Assembly (NCBI RefSeq): GCF_011067135.1
Contig: NZ_JAAMOW010000007.1
Span: 248,001-312,000, forward strand
DNA: 64,000 nt
Origin: Solimonas terrae
Lineage (GTDB): Bacteria; Pseudomonadota; Gammaproteobacteria; Nevskiales; Nevskiaceae
Reading direction: 5' to 3'
Numbering within the stretch: position 1 is the first letter of the stretch; every line of letters begins with the position of its first letter. Positions 8,602 to 17,600 of the stretch are shown in pieces. Made by a program: the position numbers and the translations under genes. Below the pieces are notes generated by a model that was not told where the DNA came from, ran no database searches, and saw only the letters and a program-made list of their open reading frames with translations.

Positions 8602-9752
8602 CGCAGGAGCTCGGCCGGCTCGACGCGATACAGGCCGCGCAGCGCCAGCAGTCCCGAACCGATCGCCGTTGCCAGCCCGATGCCGCCGGCAACCAGCAAG
8701 CCGCCGCGACTGAGCGTGAATGGCACGTAGCACCGCTGTGCCAGCGCCGCGACGGCGATCACGACATACCACATCACCACGGTGCCGACGGCACCGATCC
8801 AGGCGGCCTGTTCGACCACGACCAGCGCCAGACGCCGGGTTGGAATGCCCATGGCACGCAGCACCGCGTACTCGCGCAGCTGGCCGAGGATCACGCCACG
8901 CAGGCACTGGCTGGTGATGACGATGGCGATCAGCAGACCGAGCGTCGTCGAGAACAGGAAGCCGGCGCCGACGCCGGATTCGCGCAGCCAGAAGTGCCGG
9001 GAGTCACGCGACAGCTGCGCGCGCGTCCAGACGCGCGCGGTGGTTCGCGGCAGCAACTTGCGCAGATCGTCGCGCACACGGCCGGCATCGCTGCCGGCCG
9101 CGATCCGGCCCAGCACGAAACTCGTGTGATCGGCCGCCTGCGCATCACCCGCCTGCAGGTCGTCGAGCGTCTGCCGCGAGGTGAAGACGTAAGTGGTGCC
9201 GATGCTGCGCATGCCGTCGCTCAGGGCCACCACCCGCACGCGATGGCCGTCGATCTCGGCCGAGGCGCCGGGCACCGCCCCGAGCTTGTCCGCTTCGCTG
9301 CGGTCGACCGCGACGCTGCCCGGACTGGCCAACATCGGGCACTGCGTGCGCATCGGTTCGGGACAGACCGGCGCGCCGGCTTCCGCCGAGAGCGCAACCA
9401 GCGTCACCGCAACGCGCTGGCCGTCGGCCGACCGCCAGCTGGCGTCACGCAAGGACAGCACGTCACTGGCGAGAATGTCCGGATCGCTGCGGATCAACGC
9501 CGCCAGCGAGACCGGAATGTCCGCCGTCTCGTCGACGCTGCGCGTGGCCGGCGCCGTCACCCAGAGCTGTGCCGGAATGCTGTCGACCAGCACCGTGACG
9601 GTGCCGAACATGCCGGTCAGCAGCCCGAGCTGCACGAGCATCAGCACGCCGGCAAAGGCGACCGACAGGATCGCCGGCAGGAAGCGGCGCCAGTCATGAA
9701 CCAGCGTTGCGCGCGCCAGCGATCCGGACACCCACGGCAGATCCGTCAGCAA
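8598..9752 (-). CDS. FtsX/DevC-like ABC transporter permease
   Basis: 384 aa. An N-terminal membrane segment preceded by a short amphipathic arm ('HDWRRFLPAILSVAFAGVLMLVQLGLL') is followed by a periplasmic domain of about 220 residues. Three C-terminal membrane segments then carry the FtsX core ('LREYAVLRAMGIPTRRLALVVVEQAAWIGAVG'). This four-TM layout and the 'F-A-x-x-L-M-L-V-Q-L-G' signature resemble DevC of cyanobacteria, which exports heterocyst glycolipid with DevA, DevB and TolC. It lies 25 bases downstream of the reductase gene and is coupled to the ATPase gene by ATGA overlap. Confidence 0.87.
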   Translation of the reverse strand: MLTDLPWVSGSLARATLVHDWRRFLPAILSVAFAGVLMLVQLGLLTGMFGTVTVLVDSIPAQLWVTAPATRSVDETADIPVSLAALIRSDPDILASDVLSLRDASWRSADGQRVAVTLVALSAEAGAPVCPEPMRTQCPMLASPGSVAVDRSEADKLGAVPGASAEIDGHRVRVVALSDGMRSIGTTYVFTSRQTLDDLQAGDAQAADHTSFVLGRIAAGSDAGRVRDDLRKLLPRTTARVWTRAQLSRDSRHFWLRESGVGAGFLFSTTLGLLIAIVITSQCLRGVILGQLREYAVLRAMGIPTRRLALVVVEQAAWIGAVGTVVMWYVVIAVAALAQRCYVPFTLSRGGLLVAGGIGLATAIGSGLLALRGLYRVEPAELLR

Positions 9753-9777
9753 GGCCTGCGCCGATCCGCGGGCCGCG

Positions 9778-11028
9778 TCATTTGAAGTCGTCCATCATCT
9801 GATCGAGCAGGGACAGACCTTCGGTGCTGGCGATGCACTGCCGGATGTAACCGGGAAACGAGGGCGGCGGCGCAAGGCCTTCGGCGATCAGGCGCTGGTT
9901 GTCGAACTGGTAGTTGAGCCGCGCGAACCCGCCGTACAGCTTCATCGCCTTGACCACCAGACGGCGGTTGCAGATGCCGAGCCGCGCCTTGAACTCCGGG
10001 ACGATGGACGGAATGTCCTGTTCGCTGATGTGCCGGAAGTTCGAGCCGAGCGAGGGAATGCCGCGCGCCTCGGCCATCGCCTTTTCGATCTCGCGGAACG
10101 TCGCGCTGCCGCCGCCTGCCGAGATGTGATAGAGGTCATTGGCGATCTGCGGCTTGAACAGCAGCAGCAGCAAGGCCCTGGCGCAGTAGTCGACCGGCAC
10201 GACGTCGACCGTTTCGTCGAGATCGCACATCCAGTGGCCGAGATCGTGGGCCATGCGGAACACCCAGAAGATGCTGGTCGACGGCTTGCAGCCGAGCTGC
10301 GTGTGACCGACGACGATCGACGGGCGCGCCACCACCAGCGGCAGGTTTTCGATCGTGCGCATCTGCCGTTCGGCTTCCGCCTTGGACTCGGTGTACGGCA
10401 CCAGATGCCGTGCCTCGGCGTCGGACAGTCCGGCCTCGACGACCGGGGAGACCATGCCGGTGCCGCAGGCCATCGCCGTTCCGATGTGGACGAAGCGCCG
10501 CAGGCGCTTGTCGCGTGCCATGCGCCGCGCGAACGCGACCGTGCCGACGACGTTGACAGGCCAGATGCCGGGATGGTCGCCGAACGATGCCACTGCCGCG
10601 CAGTTGAGCACGTGGGTGACGCGATCAAGACGCGGGTCGGCGGCAAAGCCGTCGACATCGGCGAGATCGCCAAGCACGATCTGCCGTTCGCTCAGTCGTT
10701 CAAGCAAAGGGCCGGGCGGCGCGAAGCGCAACAGCGACTGGCGCACGCGCTGCAGGCCCTCCGCAGCGCTCGCTGCGCGCACCAGAAACAGCAACTCGTC
10801 GACGCGGCCGGCCGCCAGCGCTTCCACGGCACAGGCGCCGCCGATGAAGCCGGTCGCACCGGTGATCAGTGTCGTGGTCGGCGCCAGCGCCGACGCGTTC
10901 GTGGAGTCGCGCTCGAACTGTCGCAATCGTCGCGGCTGCAGGCTGGTCGTCGCCGCGACCGGCACCGCGGGCAGCGTGGGTGTTCTTGCCTGGGGATCGA
11001 TTCGTGTCGCGCTGATGGTCTTGGACAT
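9778..11028 (-). CDS. Thioester/fatty-acyl reductase-like NAD(P)-dependent protein (SDR extended, NAD_binding_4)
   Basis: 416 aa. The Rossmann loop 'ITGATGFIGGACAVEAL' begins near residue 55, followed by 'VLGDLADVDGF', 'VTHVLNCAAVASFGD', the Ser region 'FVHIGTAMACG' and the catalytic 'YTESKAEAE' (YxxxK). This pattern is that of the male-sterility / thioester-reductase domain, which reduces acyl-CoA or carrier-bound acyl thioesters to aldehyde or alcohol. No carrier or adenylation domain is present, so it is a stand-alone reductase. It is the promoter-proximal gene of the exporter operon. HglB/HetM, a related reductase, works with DevBCA in heterocyst glycolipid formation, which makes the pairing suggestive. 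An epimerase function cannot be excluded. Confidence 0.8.
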   Translation of the reverse strand: MSKTISATRIDPQARTPTLPAVPVAATTSLQPRRLRQFERDSTNASALAPTTTLITGATGFIGGACAVEALAAGRVDELLFLVRAASAAEGLQRVRQSLLRFAPPGPLLERLSERQIVLGDLADVDGFAADPRLDRVTHVLNCAAVASFGDHPGIWPVNVVGTVAFARRMARDKRLRRFVHIGTAMACGTGMVSPVVEAGLSDAEARHLVPYTESKAEAERQMRTIENLPLVVARPSIVVGHTQLGCKPSTSIFWVFRMAHDLGHWMCDLDETVDVVPVDYCARALLLLLFKPQIANDLYHISAGGGSATFREIEKAMAEARGIPSLGSNFRHISEQDIPSIVPEFKARLGICNRRLVVKAMKLYGGFARLNYQFDNQRLIAEGLAPPPSFPGYIRQCIASTEGLSLLDQMMDDFK

Positions 11029-11191
11029 CGCAGGCCCTCGGGCCCTACAGGGGATGTCCGGCAGTAAATCCGCCGCGCGTTAGCAGACTATTAGGCGGAT
11101 GCGATATTTCGACGACCGTCGCAAGGGCGCCGACGACCGGCGAGCCGTTGCGGCTCGCGGCGAGCTTCGGTCGGACCTGGTCGGCGCCGGC

Positions 11192-12208
11192 TCAGCGCGG
11201 CGCCGGCGGCATCACCTGTTCGAGCCAGCTGGCGATGCGCGTCTCCAGCCAGTACGACAGACGGCCGCGCGGACCGGCGGCGATGAAGCCGACATGACCG
11301 CCGCGACGCGTCAGCTCCAGCGTCACGTCCGGCGCCAGCGCCTCGACTTTCGGCAGGATGTTGCGCGCCAGGAACGGATCGTCGACCGCGTTGATGACCA
11401 GCGTCGGTCGCGCAATCGTCTTCAGGAACGGCGCGCTTTCGCAGCGCGCGTAGTAATCGCGCGCATCGCGAAAGCCGTGCAGCGGCGCGGTATACGCGTC
11501 GTCGAATTCGATGAAATTTCGGGCGCGTCGCATCGCCGGCAGATCGACGCCTTCCGGCGCCGCGAGCGGCGGATACTTGCGACCGACGATCTGCTTGAGA
11601 TCGCGCAGCAGTCGCCGCTGGTAGACCCGCGAGAAGCCGCTGTCGAGCTTGCGCGCGCAGGGCTCGAGCAGGAACGGGGCCGAAGCTGCGGCTGCGGCCT
11701 CGATCGGCGCGTTCGCGCCCTCCTCGCCGAGCGCCTTGAGCAGCACATTGGCACCGAGCGACCAGCCGACTGCGGCGAGCCGCGCCGTCGGATCGCGCTC
11801 GCACAGCAGACGCCAGAGATGGCGCAGATCGGCGGTGTCGCCGTGGTGGTAGTTGCGCGGCAGGCGATTCGGCGTCTCGCCACCGCCACGCAGTTCGAGC
11901 GCGGCGACGCGCCAGCCGGCGGCGATCAACAGCTGCGCGAGGCCGCGCAGATACTTGGACTGGAAGCCGCCGGTCAGGCCATGCACGAGCACCGCGACGC
12001 GCTGTCCGCGCTGCTCGCGTCCGGCCCAGCCGATGCGCACGAAATCGCCGTCCGCCAGTTCCAGGGTCTCGATGTCGAACGCCAGCTTCGGTGACGGCCG
12101 CAGCAGCGTCGGCACGACGGTCTGCGCGTGCGGACCGCGCAACCAGCGGTGCGGACGGAATTCGCTGTCGATGATGCGGCCGTGCGCCGCGCTGCCGGTG
12201 TTGCCCAT
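11192..12208 (-). CDS. YheT-type alpha/beta-fold hydrolase
   Basis: 338 aa. The N-terminal 'FRPHRWLRGPHAQTVVPTLLR' is diagnostic of the YheT/EMB8 family. The nucleophile elbow is 'VGWSLGANV' (Ser near 148), the acid is in 'NAVDDPFL' (near 277) and the His in 'GGHVGF' (near 304). The oxyanion region is 'VLVHGLTGG'. Family members are esterases or lipases of poorly known substrate. It lies 163 bases upstream of the exporter operon on the same strand and is divergent from the MpaB-like gene. Confidence 0.93.
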   Translation of the reverse strand: MGNTGSAAHGRIIDSEFRPHRWLRGPHAQTVVPTLLRPSPKLAFDIETLELADGDFVRIGWAGREQRGQRVAVLVHGLTGGFQSKYLRGLAQLLIAAGWRVAALELRGGGETPNRLPRNYHHGDTADLRHLWRLLCERDPTARLAAVGWSLGANVLLKALGEEGANAPIEAAAAASAPFLLEPCARKLDSGFSRVYQRRLLRDLKQIVGRKYPPLAAPEGVDLPAMRRARNFIEFDDAYTAPLHGFRDARDYYARCESAPFLKTIARPTLVINAVDDPFLARNILPKVEALAPDVTLELTRRGGHVGFIAAGPRGRLSYWLETRIASWLEQVMPPAPR

Positions 12209-12282
12209 GCGCGGATTGTAAACAGCGGCCGTGACACGGCGGTATCACCGCGGGGCCACGCCGCTGTGCTTGAATCGGCAAC

Positions 12283-13227
12283 ATGAAGACAACTCCGCCA
12301 TCGCTGCGCGGCATCGGCCGCTTCTGGCACGAGCCGCTGCGCCGGCGCGTGGTCGGCGTGATCGCCGGCCCGCAGGGACCGACCCTCGACTACGACACGC
12401 CGCCCGGCGACGCCGGCCTGTTCGGTCCGGACAGCGTGACCTGGCGCATACACAGCGACTTCCCCGGCATGATCAGCGGCGGCATCTGCGCACTCATGCT
12501 GCAGACCCTGCAGCCGCACGCCCTCGCCGGCGTCTGGGATCACTCGAACTTCCGCGACGATCTGCTCGGACGCCTGCGGCGCACCACGGCCTTCGTGTCC
12601 GGCACCAGCTTTGCGCCGCGCGCGGTCGCCGAAACGCTGATCGCGCAGGTGAAAACCATCCATTCACGAGTGCACGGCACGGCGCCCGACGGGCAGCCGT
12701 ACACCGCCGACGATCCGGAGCTGCTGACCTGGGTGCATGTCACCGAGATGGCGAGCTTTCTCGCCGGCTACCAGCGCTATCACCGCAGCGATCTCGCGCC
12801 GGCCTGGCGCGATCGCTACTTCGACGAAACCGCGCGCGTCGCCGAGGCGCTGGGTGCGCGCGGCGTGCCACGCAGCGCGCAGCAGATCGAGGCGTATTTC
12901 ACACGCCTGCTGCCGACGCTGCAGTATTCCGAACGCTCGCGCGAAGTCCTGCGCGTGCTTGAAAACGTCGATCTGCAAGTGCCGGGCAATCCGGCCTTGC
13001 GCAGCGTCATGCTCGGCGCCGGCGCGGCGCTGCTGCCGGACTGGGCCTGTGCGCTGATGGGTCGCGGCCGTCTGCGCCGGCAACGCGATCGCATCGCGGC
13101 GCGCAGCCTGCGCCTGGCCGCACCGACCCTGCGCGCCGCACTTGCCAACGGCATTGCCGCGCGCGCCTGTCGCCGCATGGGTCTGCAGCCGGCACTGCTC
13201 GCCCGTTTTCCCGACGAGCCTGCCTGA
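12283..13227 (+). CDS. MpaB-like oxygenase domain protein (DUF2236)
   Basis: 314 aa. 'SVTWRIHSDFPGMISGGICALMLQTLQPHALAGVWDHSNF' near residue 47 and 'TWVHVTEMASFLAGYQRY' near 150 are the two signature blocks of the DUF2236/MpaB family. Conserved His and Arg residues bind haem b in the latex-clearing protein Lcp and in the meroterpenoid-cleaving MpaB. The His of 'TWVHVTEM' is the candidate haem ligand. The protein lacks a signal peptide. It is convergent with the HiPIP gene and divergent from the YheT hydrolase. The substrate cannot be deduced. Confidence 0.88.
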   Translation: MKTTPPSLRGIGRFWHEPLRRRVVGVIAGPQGPTLDYDTPPGDAGLFGPDSVTWRIHSDFPGMISGGICALMLQTLQPHALAGVWDHSNFRDDLLGRLRRTTAFVSGTSFAPRAVAETLIAQVKTIHSRVHGTAPDGQPYTADDPELLTWVHVTEMASFLAGYQRYHRSDLAPAWRDRYFDETARVAEALGARGVPRSAQQIEAYFTRLLPTLQYSERSREVLRVLENVDLQVPGNPALRSVMLGAGAALLPDWACALMGRGRLRRQRDRIAARSLRLAAPTLRAALANGIAARACRRMGLQPALLARFPDEPA

Positions 13228-13239
13228 AGCCCGGACATG

Positions 13240-13286
13240 AAAAAGGCGCGGCGGGCAACGTCGTCCGGACGTGCCCGCCGCGCCTT
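13240..13286 (-). terminator. Intrinsic terminator of the HiPIP gene
   Basis: Read on the minus strand, a very GC-rich hairpin (arms AAGGCGCGGCGGGCA and TGCCCGCCGCGCCTT around a 13-base loop) is followed directly by TTTTTC. It lies ten bases past the HiPIP stop codon. The U-tract orientation shows it serves the minus-strand gene. Confidence 0.9.
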
Positions 13287-13296
13287 GCCGGACGCC

Positions 13297-13614
13297 TCAG
13301 CTCTTCTGCGTCCAGGCCGCGCACCAGCCCTTGGACGCGACCAGCTTGCCGCCGAAGGCACCGCAGGGCGCGTAGCCGTTCTTCTCGGCCGCCGCCTGAT
13401 ACAGCGCGCAGTTCGCGCAATGGCTGCCGGCCTTGTGCGTCGCTTCCTTGGTGGTCGCCGCGTCCTCGGTGTAGTGCAGCGCGGTCGCGGTCGGATCACT
13501 GGTCGTCAGCTTTTCCTGCGCGCTGGCGGTGCCGACGAGACCGACACCGGCGGCGGCAGCGAGCGTGCCGGCGGTGAGTTTCAGAAAATCGCGACGATCG
13601 TACTGGCTGGACAT
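13297..13614 (-). CDS. High-potential iron-sulfur protein (HiPIP), Tat-exported
   Basis: 105 aa from the ATG at 13614. The Tat signal 'DRRDFLKLTAG' plus a hydrophobic stretch and 'ASA' cleavage site directs the folded, cofactor-bearing protein to the periplasm. The mature part has four Cys with HiPIP spacing: CANC, then 14 residues to the Cys of 'YAPCG', then 13 residues to 'GWCAAW'. These bind one [4Fe-4S](3+/2+) cluster used as a soluble electron carrier to oxidases, reductases or, in phototrophs, the reaction centre. It is monocistronic, with its own terminator, and lies 133 bases from the histidine kinase gene end. Confidence 0.96.
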   Translation of the reverse strand: MSSQYDRRDFLKLTAGTLAAAAGVGLVGTASAQEKLTTSDPTATALHYTEDAATTKEATHKAGSHCANCALYQAAAEKNGYAPCGAFGGKLVASKGWCAAWTQKS

Positions 13615-13747
13615 GACCCGTCTCCTGTTGGCGCAAGGCGCTGAACGTGGTGGTGTGAGGTGCGGGCATGATGCCGCCGTTCGGCCGGTGATGACGGAAC
13701 CGTTCTCATTGACGGTTTCGCTGCACGTCGCCGCACGTTGCGGCGAT

Positions 13748-15109
13748 TCAGTGGACCAGCGTGAAGCCGATCGTGTTGATGCCGTCGCAGCTGCGCGCGA
13801 AGACGATGCCGCTGTGCATGGTGGCGACTGCCTTGACGATCGCCAGCCCCAGGCCATGGCTCGCACCATCACTGCCGCGCGACGGGTCGACGCGATAGAA
13901 ACGATCGAACAGACGGCCGATGTGCGCTTCCTCGATCGCGGCGCCGGCATTGCTGACCGCGACCCGCGCGCCGCCGGGAATCGCCTCGATGGCGACGCCG
14001 ATCGCCGCACCCGGCGATGAATACTGCACCGCGTTCTGCAGCAGATTGGTGATCGCGCGACGGAACAGCGCGGTCTCGATGCCGAGCTGCGCGTCGCCGT
14101 CGATGCGCACCGTCATGCCGGCCTCGTCGAGCACGACCTCCATGAACTCGATCGCCTTGCCGACTTCGGCGGCCAGTGATCGCGGCTCGCGCCGCTCGGC
14201 ACGTTCGCCCTGATCGGCGCGCGCGAGAAACAGCATGTCGTTGATGATGCCGCGCAGACGGTCCAGTTCCTCGAGGTTCGAATGCAGCACTTCGGCGAAG
14301 TCGTCGGCGCTGCGCGGCCGGGCCAGCGCGACTTCGGTCTGGCCGATCAGATTGGTCAGCGGCGTGCGCAGCTCGTGCGCGACATCGGCGTTGAACGCCT
14401 GCAGCTGCAGATAGGCCTGTTCGAGCCGGTCGAGCGCGCCGTTGAACGAATGCGACAGCTCCGACAGCTCCGGCGGCAGCGGCGCCAATCTCAGGCGCTG
14501 CGAAAGCTGGCGCGGACTCAGGCCCTGCGCCTCGCGCGACAGGCGCGCCAGCGGCGCCAGGCCGAGGCGCGCGACCCAGTGCCCGAGCACCGCGGCCAGC
14601 GTCACGCCGAGCGTCGACAGCAGCGCCAGCGCGATCGCGAAAGTGCGCAACGTGTGCCGGTACGGCGAGGGATCGATCGCGACGATCAGGCGCACCGCCG
14701 GCCGCTGCTCGTCGGCGGCGATCCGGCGCACGAGACTGCGCAGCGGCCGCTGCCGGCGCGTACTGTCGCTGAAACCTTCGGCCACCGGCGCCGGCTGCAG
14801 CGCCGCCAGCGTGTCGCTGTTGCCGTAGGTGAAGCGCGGATCGTCGCTCAGCACCCAGAACTGCGTGCTGTCCTGCCCGGCCATCAGACCGTCGAAGCGC
14901 GCCTGCACGAAATGCCACTTGTCCGGACCCTTGCAGTGCTCGATCAGCTGTTCGCCGAAGCGCGACTTGGTCTCCAGCTCGCTGCGCTGCTGGCGATCGA
15001 GTTCGCTCTGCAGAACACGCTGCAGCGCGACGCCGACCAGCGCGAAGATCAGCATCGCCACCGCGGCGAACATCGCCGACAGCCGCCAGGCGATCGAGCG
15101 CGGTCTCAT
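13748..15109 (-). CDS. Sensor histidine kinase, CusS/HMHK-like
   Basis: 453 aa. Two membrane segments (about residues 10-30 and 160-185) flank a periplasmic sensor of about 130 residues. A HAMP region follows, then the H-box '[16 protein letters not shown]', N-box 'NLLQNAVQY', and G-boxes ending in '[16 protein letters not shown]'. The layout is that of heavy-metal or envelope-stress kinases (CusS, CopS). ATG overlaps the response regulator stop by four bases. No copper or zinc exporter gene is adjacent, so the signal is open. Confidence 0.92.
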   Translation of the reverse strand: MRPRSIAWRLSAMFAAVAMLIFALVGVALQRVLQSELDRQQRSELETKSRFGEQLIEHCKGPDKWHFVQARFDGLMAGQDSTQFWVLSDDPRFTYGNSDTLAALQPAPVAEGFSDSTRRQRPLRSLVRRIAADEQRPAVRLIVAIDPSPYRHTLRTFAIALALLSTLGVTLAAVLGHWVARLGLAPLARLSREAQGLSPRQLSQRLRLAPLPPELSELSHSFNGALDRLEQAYLQLQAFNADVAHELRTPLTNLIGQTEVALARPRSADDFAEVLHSNLEELDRLRGIINDMLFLARADQGERAERREPRSLAAEVGKAIEFMEVVLDEAGMTVRIDGDAQLGIETALFRRAITNLLQNAVQYSSPGAAIGVAIEAIPGGARVAVSNAGAAIEEAHIGRLFDRFYRVDPSRGSDGASHGLGLAIVKAVATMHSGIVFARSCDGINTIGFTLVH

Positions 15110-15795
15110 TCGAGTTCCGCGTCCTCGTCGCGCGCTTCGAGCACGTAGCCCATGCCGCGGATCGTGTGCAGCAGCTTGTGCCGGAACGGCGCGTCGATCT
15201 TCGCGCGCAGGCGCTTGATCGCGACCTCGACGACGTTGGCATTGCTTTCGAAATTGACGTCCCAGACCTGCTCGGCGATCACGGTCTTGGAAATGATCTC
15301 GCCCTGCCGGCGCGCCAGCGTCGCCAGCAGCGCGAACTCCTTGGCGGTCAGATCGAGGCGCTTGCCGTCACGCAGCGCGCGGCGGCTGAGCAGATCGATC
15401 TGCAGATCGCCGACGCCGATCTGCATCGGGTCCTGGCCGCGCCCGCGACGCGCGATCGCCTGCAGGCGCGCGAGCAGTTCGATGAACGAGAACGGCTTGA
15501 CGAGATAGTCGTCGGCGCCTTCGCGCAAGCCCTTGACGCGATCATCGACGCGATCGCGTGCGGTCAGCATGATCACCGGCGTCTGCTTGGCGGCGCGGAT
15601 CGCGCGCAGCACCGAAAAGCCGTCGGCGCCGGGCAGCATCACGTCGAGAATGATCAGGTCGTATTCGTATTGCAGCGCGTAGTGCTGACCGTCCGGGCCG
15701 TTGTGTGCAAGTTCGACGACATAGCCCTGCTCGGACAGACCGCGCTGCAGGTAGTCGGCGGTCTTGTTTTCGTCTTCGACGATGAGGATTTTCAC
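15106..15795 (-). CDS. OmpR-family response regulator, CusR/CopR-like
   Basis: 229 aa from a GTG at 15795 (reads [16 protein letters not shown]), the only start that gives a full receiver domain. The phospho-acceptor Asp is in '[12 protein letters not shown]', the Lys in 'DYLVKPFSF'. The winged-helix domain contains '[31 protein letters not shown]' and '[15 protein letters not shown]', close to the heavy-metal response-regulator subgroup. It is the upstream gene of a two-gene operon with the kinase. Confidence 0.94.
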   Translation of the reverse strand: MKILIVEDENKTADYLQRGLSEQGYVVELAHNGPDGQHYALQYEYDLIILDVMLPGADGFSVLRAIRAAKQTPVIMLTARDRVDDRVKGLREGADDYLVKPFSFIELLARLQAIARRGRGQDPMQIGVGDLQIDLLSRRALRDGKRLDLTAKEFALLATLARRQGEIISKTVIAEQVWDVNFESNANVVEVAIKRLRAKIDAPFRHKLLHTIRGMGYVLEARDEDAELE

Positions 15796-15937
15796 GGCGA
15801 CGATTTCCGGCTGGCGATGGCACGATCCGCCTCGGCGGCGCGCGCCGTCAGGGGCGTCGGCTGCGCGCAGCGTGCAGCCATGCCGCACTCTAGCGGGGCG
15901 CGCCGAACGCGGCACTGACCGCCGCCTGACAGCGCCG

Positions 15938-17590
15938 TCATCCGCGCGGCGTGGCGGTTGCGGCCTGCGGCCAGTCCAGCCAGATCCGGCCGTCCTTGTA
16001 GACGTGGCCGTCCTGCTCGCGCAGACCGGTTTCGGCGCCGTCGATCTTGCGATGCACATGTAGCGCCGGTTCCGGCAAGGCATCGCGGCCGAGCGCGAAA
16101 TCCTGTTCGCGCACCAGCGCGCGATAGGCCTTGTCGAGCAGCAGCGCCCGCTGCGGCGACGGCAGGATGATGCTGCGCAGATCGCCACCGCCGCCGGGCG
16201 CCGCGGCCTGCGCGGCGCCGGCGTCGAAGCGGCCGCGCGGGAAGAAACGTGCGAGCATTTCCGCGTTGGCCCGATACTCGTCACCGCCGCCGGTGCGGCG
16301 CAGATAGCGCTGGTATTCCGGCTCGTCGCTGCCGGCCTGCGGTGCGTCGACCATGCCGGCCAGATCCTGCTCGCCCCAGCCGGCGGCGCCGGGCAGCTTG
16401 CGCGGCAGGCTGAAGCTGCCGTCGACGGTGATGCCGATGCCGCTGTGGCAACCCATGCAGTACATCTGCTCCTCGCGCGTCTGCAGGCGCAAACGACCGT
16501 CGGCCCGTTCGATGTAGGCCTGCAGCTGCCAGCCGTATTCGTCGAAGATGCCGCTGAAGGCGTCGCCGCCGAAATACGGCCAGCCGCCGGTCTGCTGCTC
16601 CTGCGCGTCGAGATCGTACTGGCGCTGCAGATGCACATCGTCGAGCTCGAAGATCTTGCGTGCGTAGCGCAGCTCCTTGAGGCGCCGCGCGCGCATGCCC
16701 GGCGCCTGCGGATCAAGGTAGTAGACGCCGTGCATGAACTCGGTGCCGAGCGGATAGGCGTAGCGCCGGACCGCGACGCCGGCAGCCGCACCCGCGTAGT
16801 GCGCCGGCAGCGCATGGATGCGTGTCGCGATCGCGAGGCGCCCGTCGCCGTCGAGATCGAAGCCGGCGGCGCGCTCGTCGAGCGGCTCGGTCGGCAGATC
16901 GAGCGCGGCGTCGGGGCGCGTGTCCGGCACTGCGATCGCGGCTTCGACGATCGCCAGATTGATGCGGTAGATCGCCGCTGCCTTGCTGCCGTCGGCGCGC
17001 TGCCGGAACGCCGCCGGCAGGCGGATCATCACGTCATCGGTCGCACCGTTGGTCGGCCAGAACGTGCCCGGAAACGGCTTGTAGCGGAACGCGCGCCAGG
17101 CGCTGCCGTCGCGCGCGAAACCGTCGGCGTCGAAGCCGGCTTCGAGATCGAGGTCCGGCACCCAGCGCGGCCGCTGTTTTTCGGGCAGGCGCTGCAGCGC
17201 CGCGCGCAGTGGCGCGTAGTTGTCGTGGCGCACGTAGGTCAGGGTGTCGGCATCGCGCTGTGCGGCGATCGCCTGGCGACGATCGACGAACAGATGGGTC
17301 CAGTGATTCGTGCGGCCGATCGGATTGAGCTGATACTGCGCCTGCAGCTGCCAGTCGTCGGCCGCATTGCGATTGTTCTTCGCGGTATGGCAGACCCAGC
17401 AGGGATTGGCGACGCCGTCAGTCTGCGTGTAGCACTGTGGCGGGATGTGCGCGAGCACGTTGCCGATGTGGGCGCGCGCCTTCTCGACGCGCGCCGCCGC
17501 GAGCGGATCGTAGTGCGATTCGCAGCCGGCCAGCAGCAGCCCGACGGCGACCAGGGTCGCGGCGCGCCAGCGCGGATGCGCGCCGCTCAT
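15938..17590 (-). CDS. Two-haem c-type cytochrome lipoprotein
   Basis: 550 aa from the ATG at 17590. The lipobox 'VGLLLAGC' predicts a lipid anchor. Two CxxCH haem motifs are visible, 'CWVCH' (about 63-67) and 'CMGCH' (about 377-381), far apart as in large periplasmic dihaem proteins. A 'FDLDGDGRL' loop resembles a calcium-binding EF-hand. No known enzyme family was recognised; the region between haems does not look like a cytochrome c peroxidase. It begins ten bases after the phosphoesterase stop, so it is probably the last gene of a phosphoesterase-cytochrome operon. Confidence 0.85.
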   Translation of the reverse strand: MSGAHPRWRAATLVAVGLLLAGCESHYDPLAAARVEKARAHIGNVLAHIPPQCYTQTDGVANPCWVCHTAKNNRNAADDWQLQAQYQLNPIGRTNHWTHLFVDRRQAIAAQRDADTLTYVRHDNYAPLRAALQRLPEKQRPRWVPDLDLEAGFDADGFARDGSAWRAFRYKPFPGTFWPTNGATDDVMIRLPAAFRQRADGSKAAAIYRINLAIVEAAIAVPDTRPDAALDLPTEPLDERAAGFDLDGDGRLAIATRIHALPAHYAGAAAGVAVRRYAYPLGTEFMHGVYYLDPQAPGMRARRLKELRYARKIFELDDVHLQRQYDLDAQEQQTGGWPYFGGDAFSGIFDEYGWQLQAYIERADGRLRLQTREEQMYCMGCHSGIGITVDGSFSLPRKLPGAAGWGEQDLAGMVDAPQAGSDEPEYQRYLRRTGGGDEYRANAEMLARFFPRGRFDAGAAQAAAPGGGGDLRSIILPSPQRALLLDKAYRALVREQDFALGRDALPEPALHVHRKIDGAETGLREQDGHVYKDGRIWLDWPQAATATPRG

Positions 17591-17600
17591 GCGCCGGCTG

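Noticed and set aside
11141-11157. Hairpin CGAGCCG-TTG-CGGCTCG after the YheT gene as a terminator
   Set aside because: No U-tract follows on the minus strand, so it is not supported as an intrinsic terminator, though it may form in RNA.
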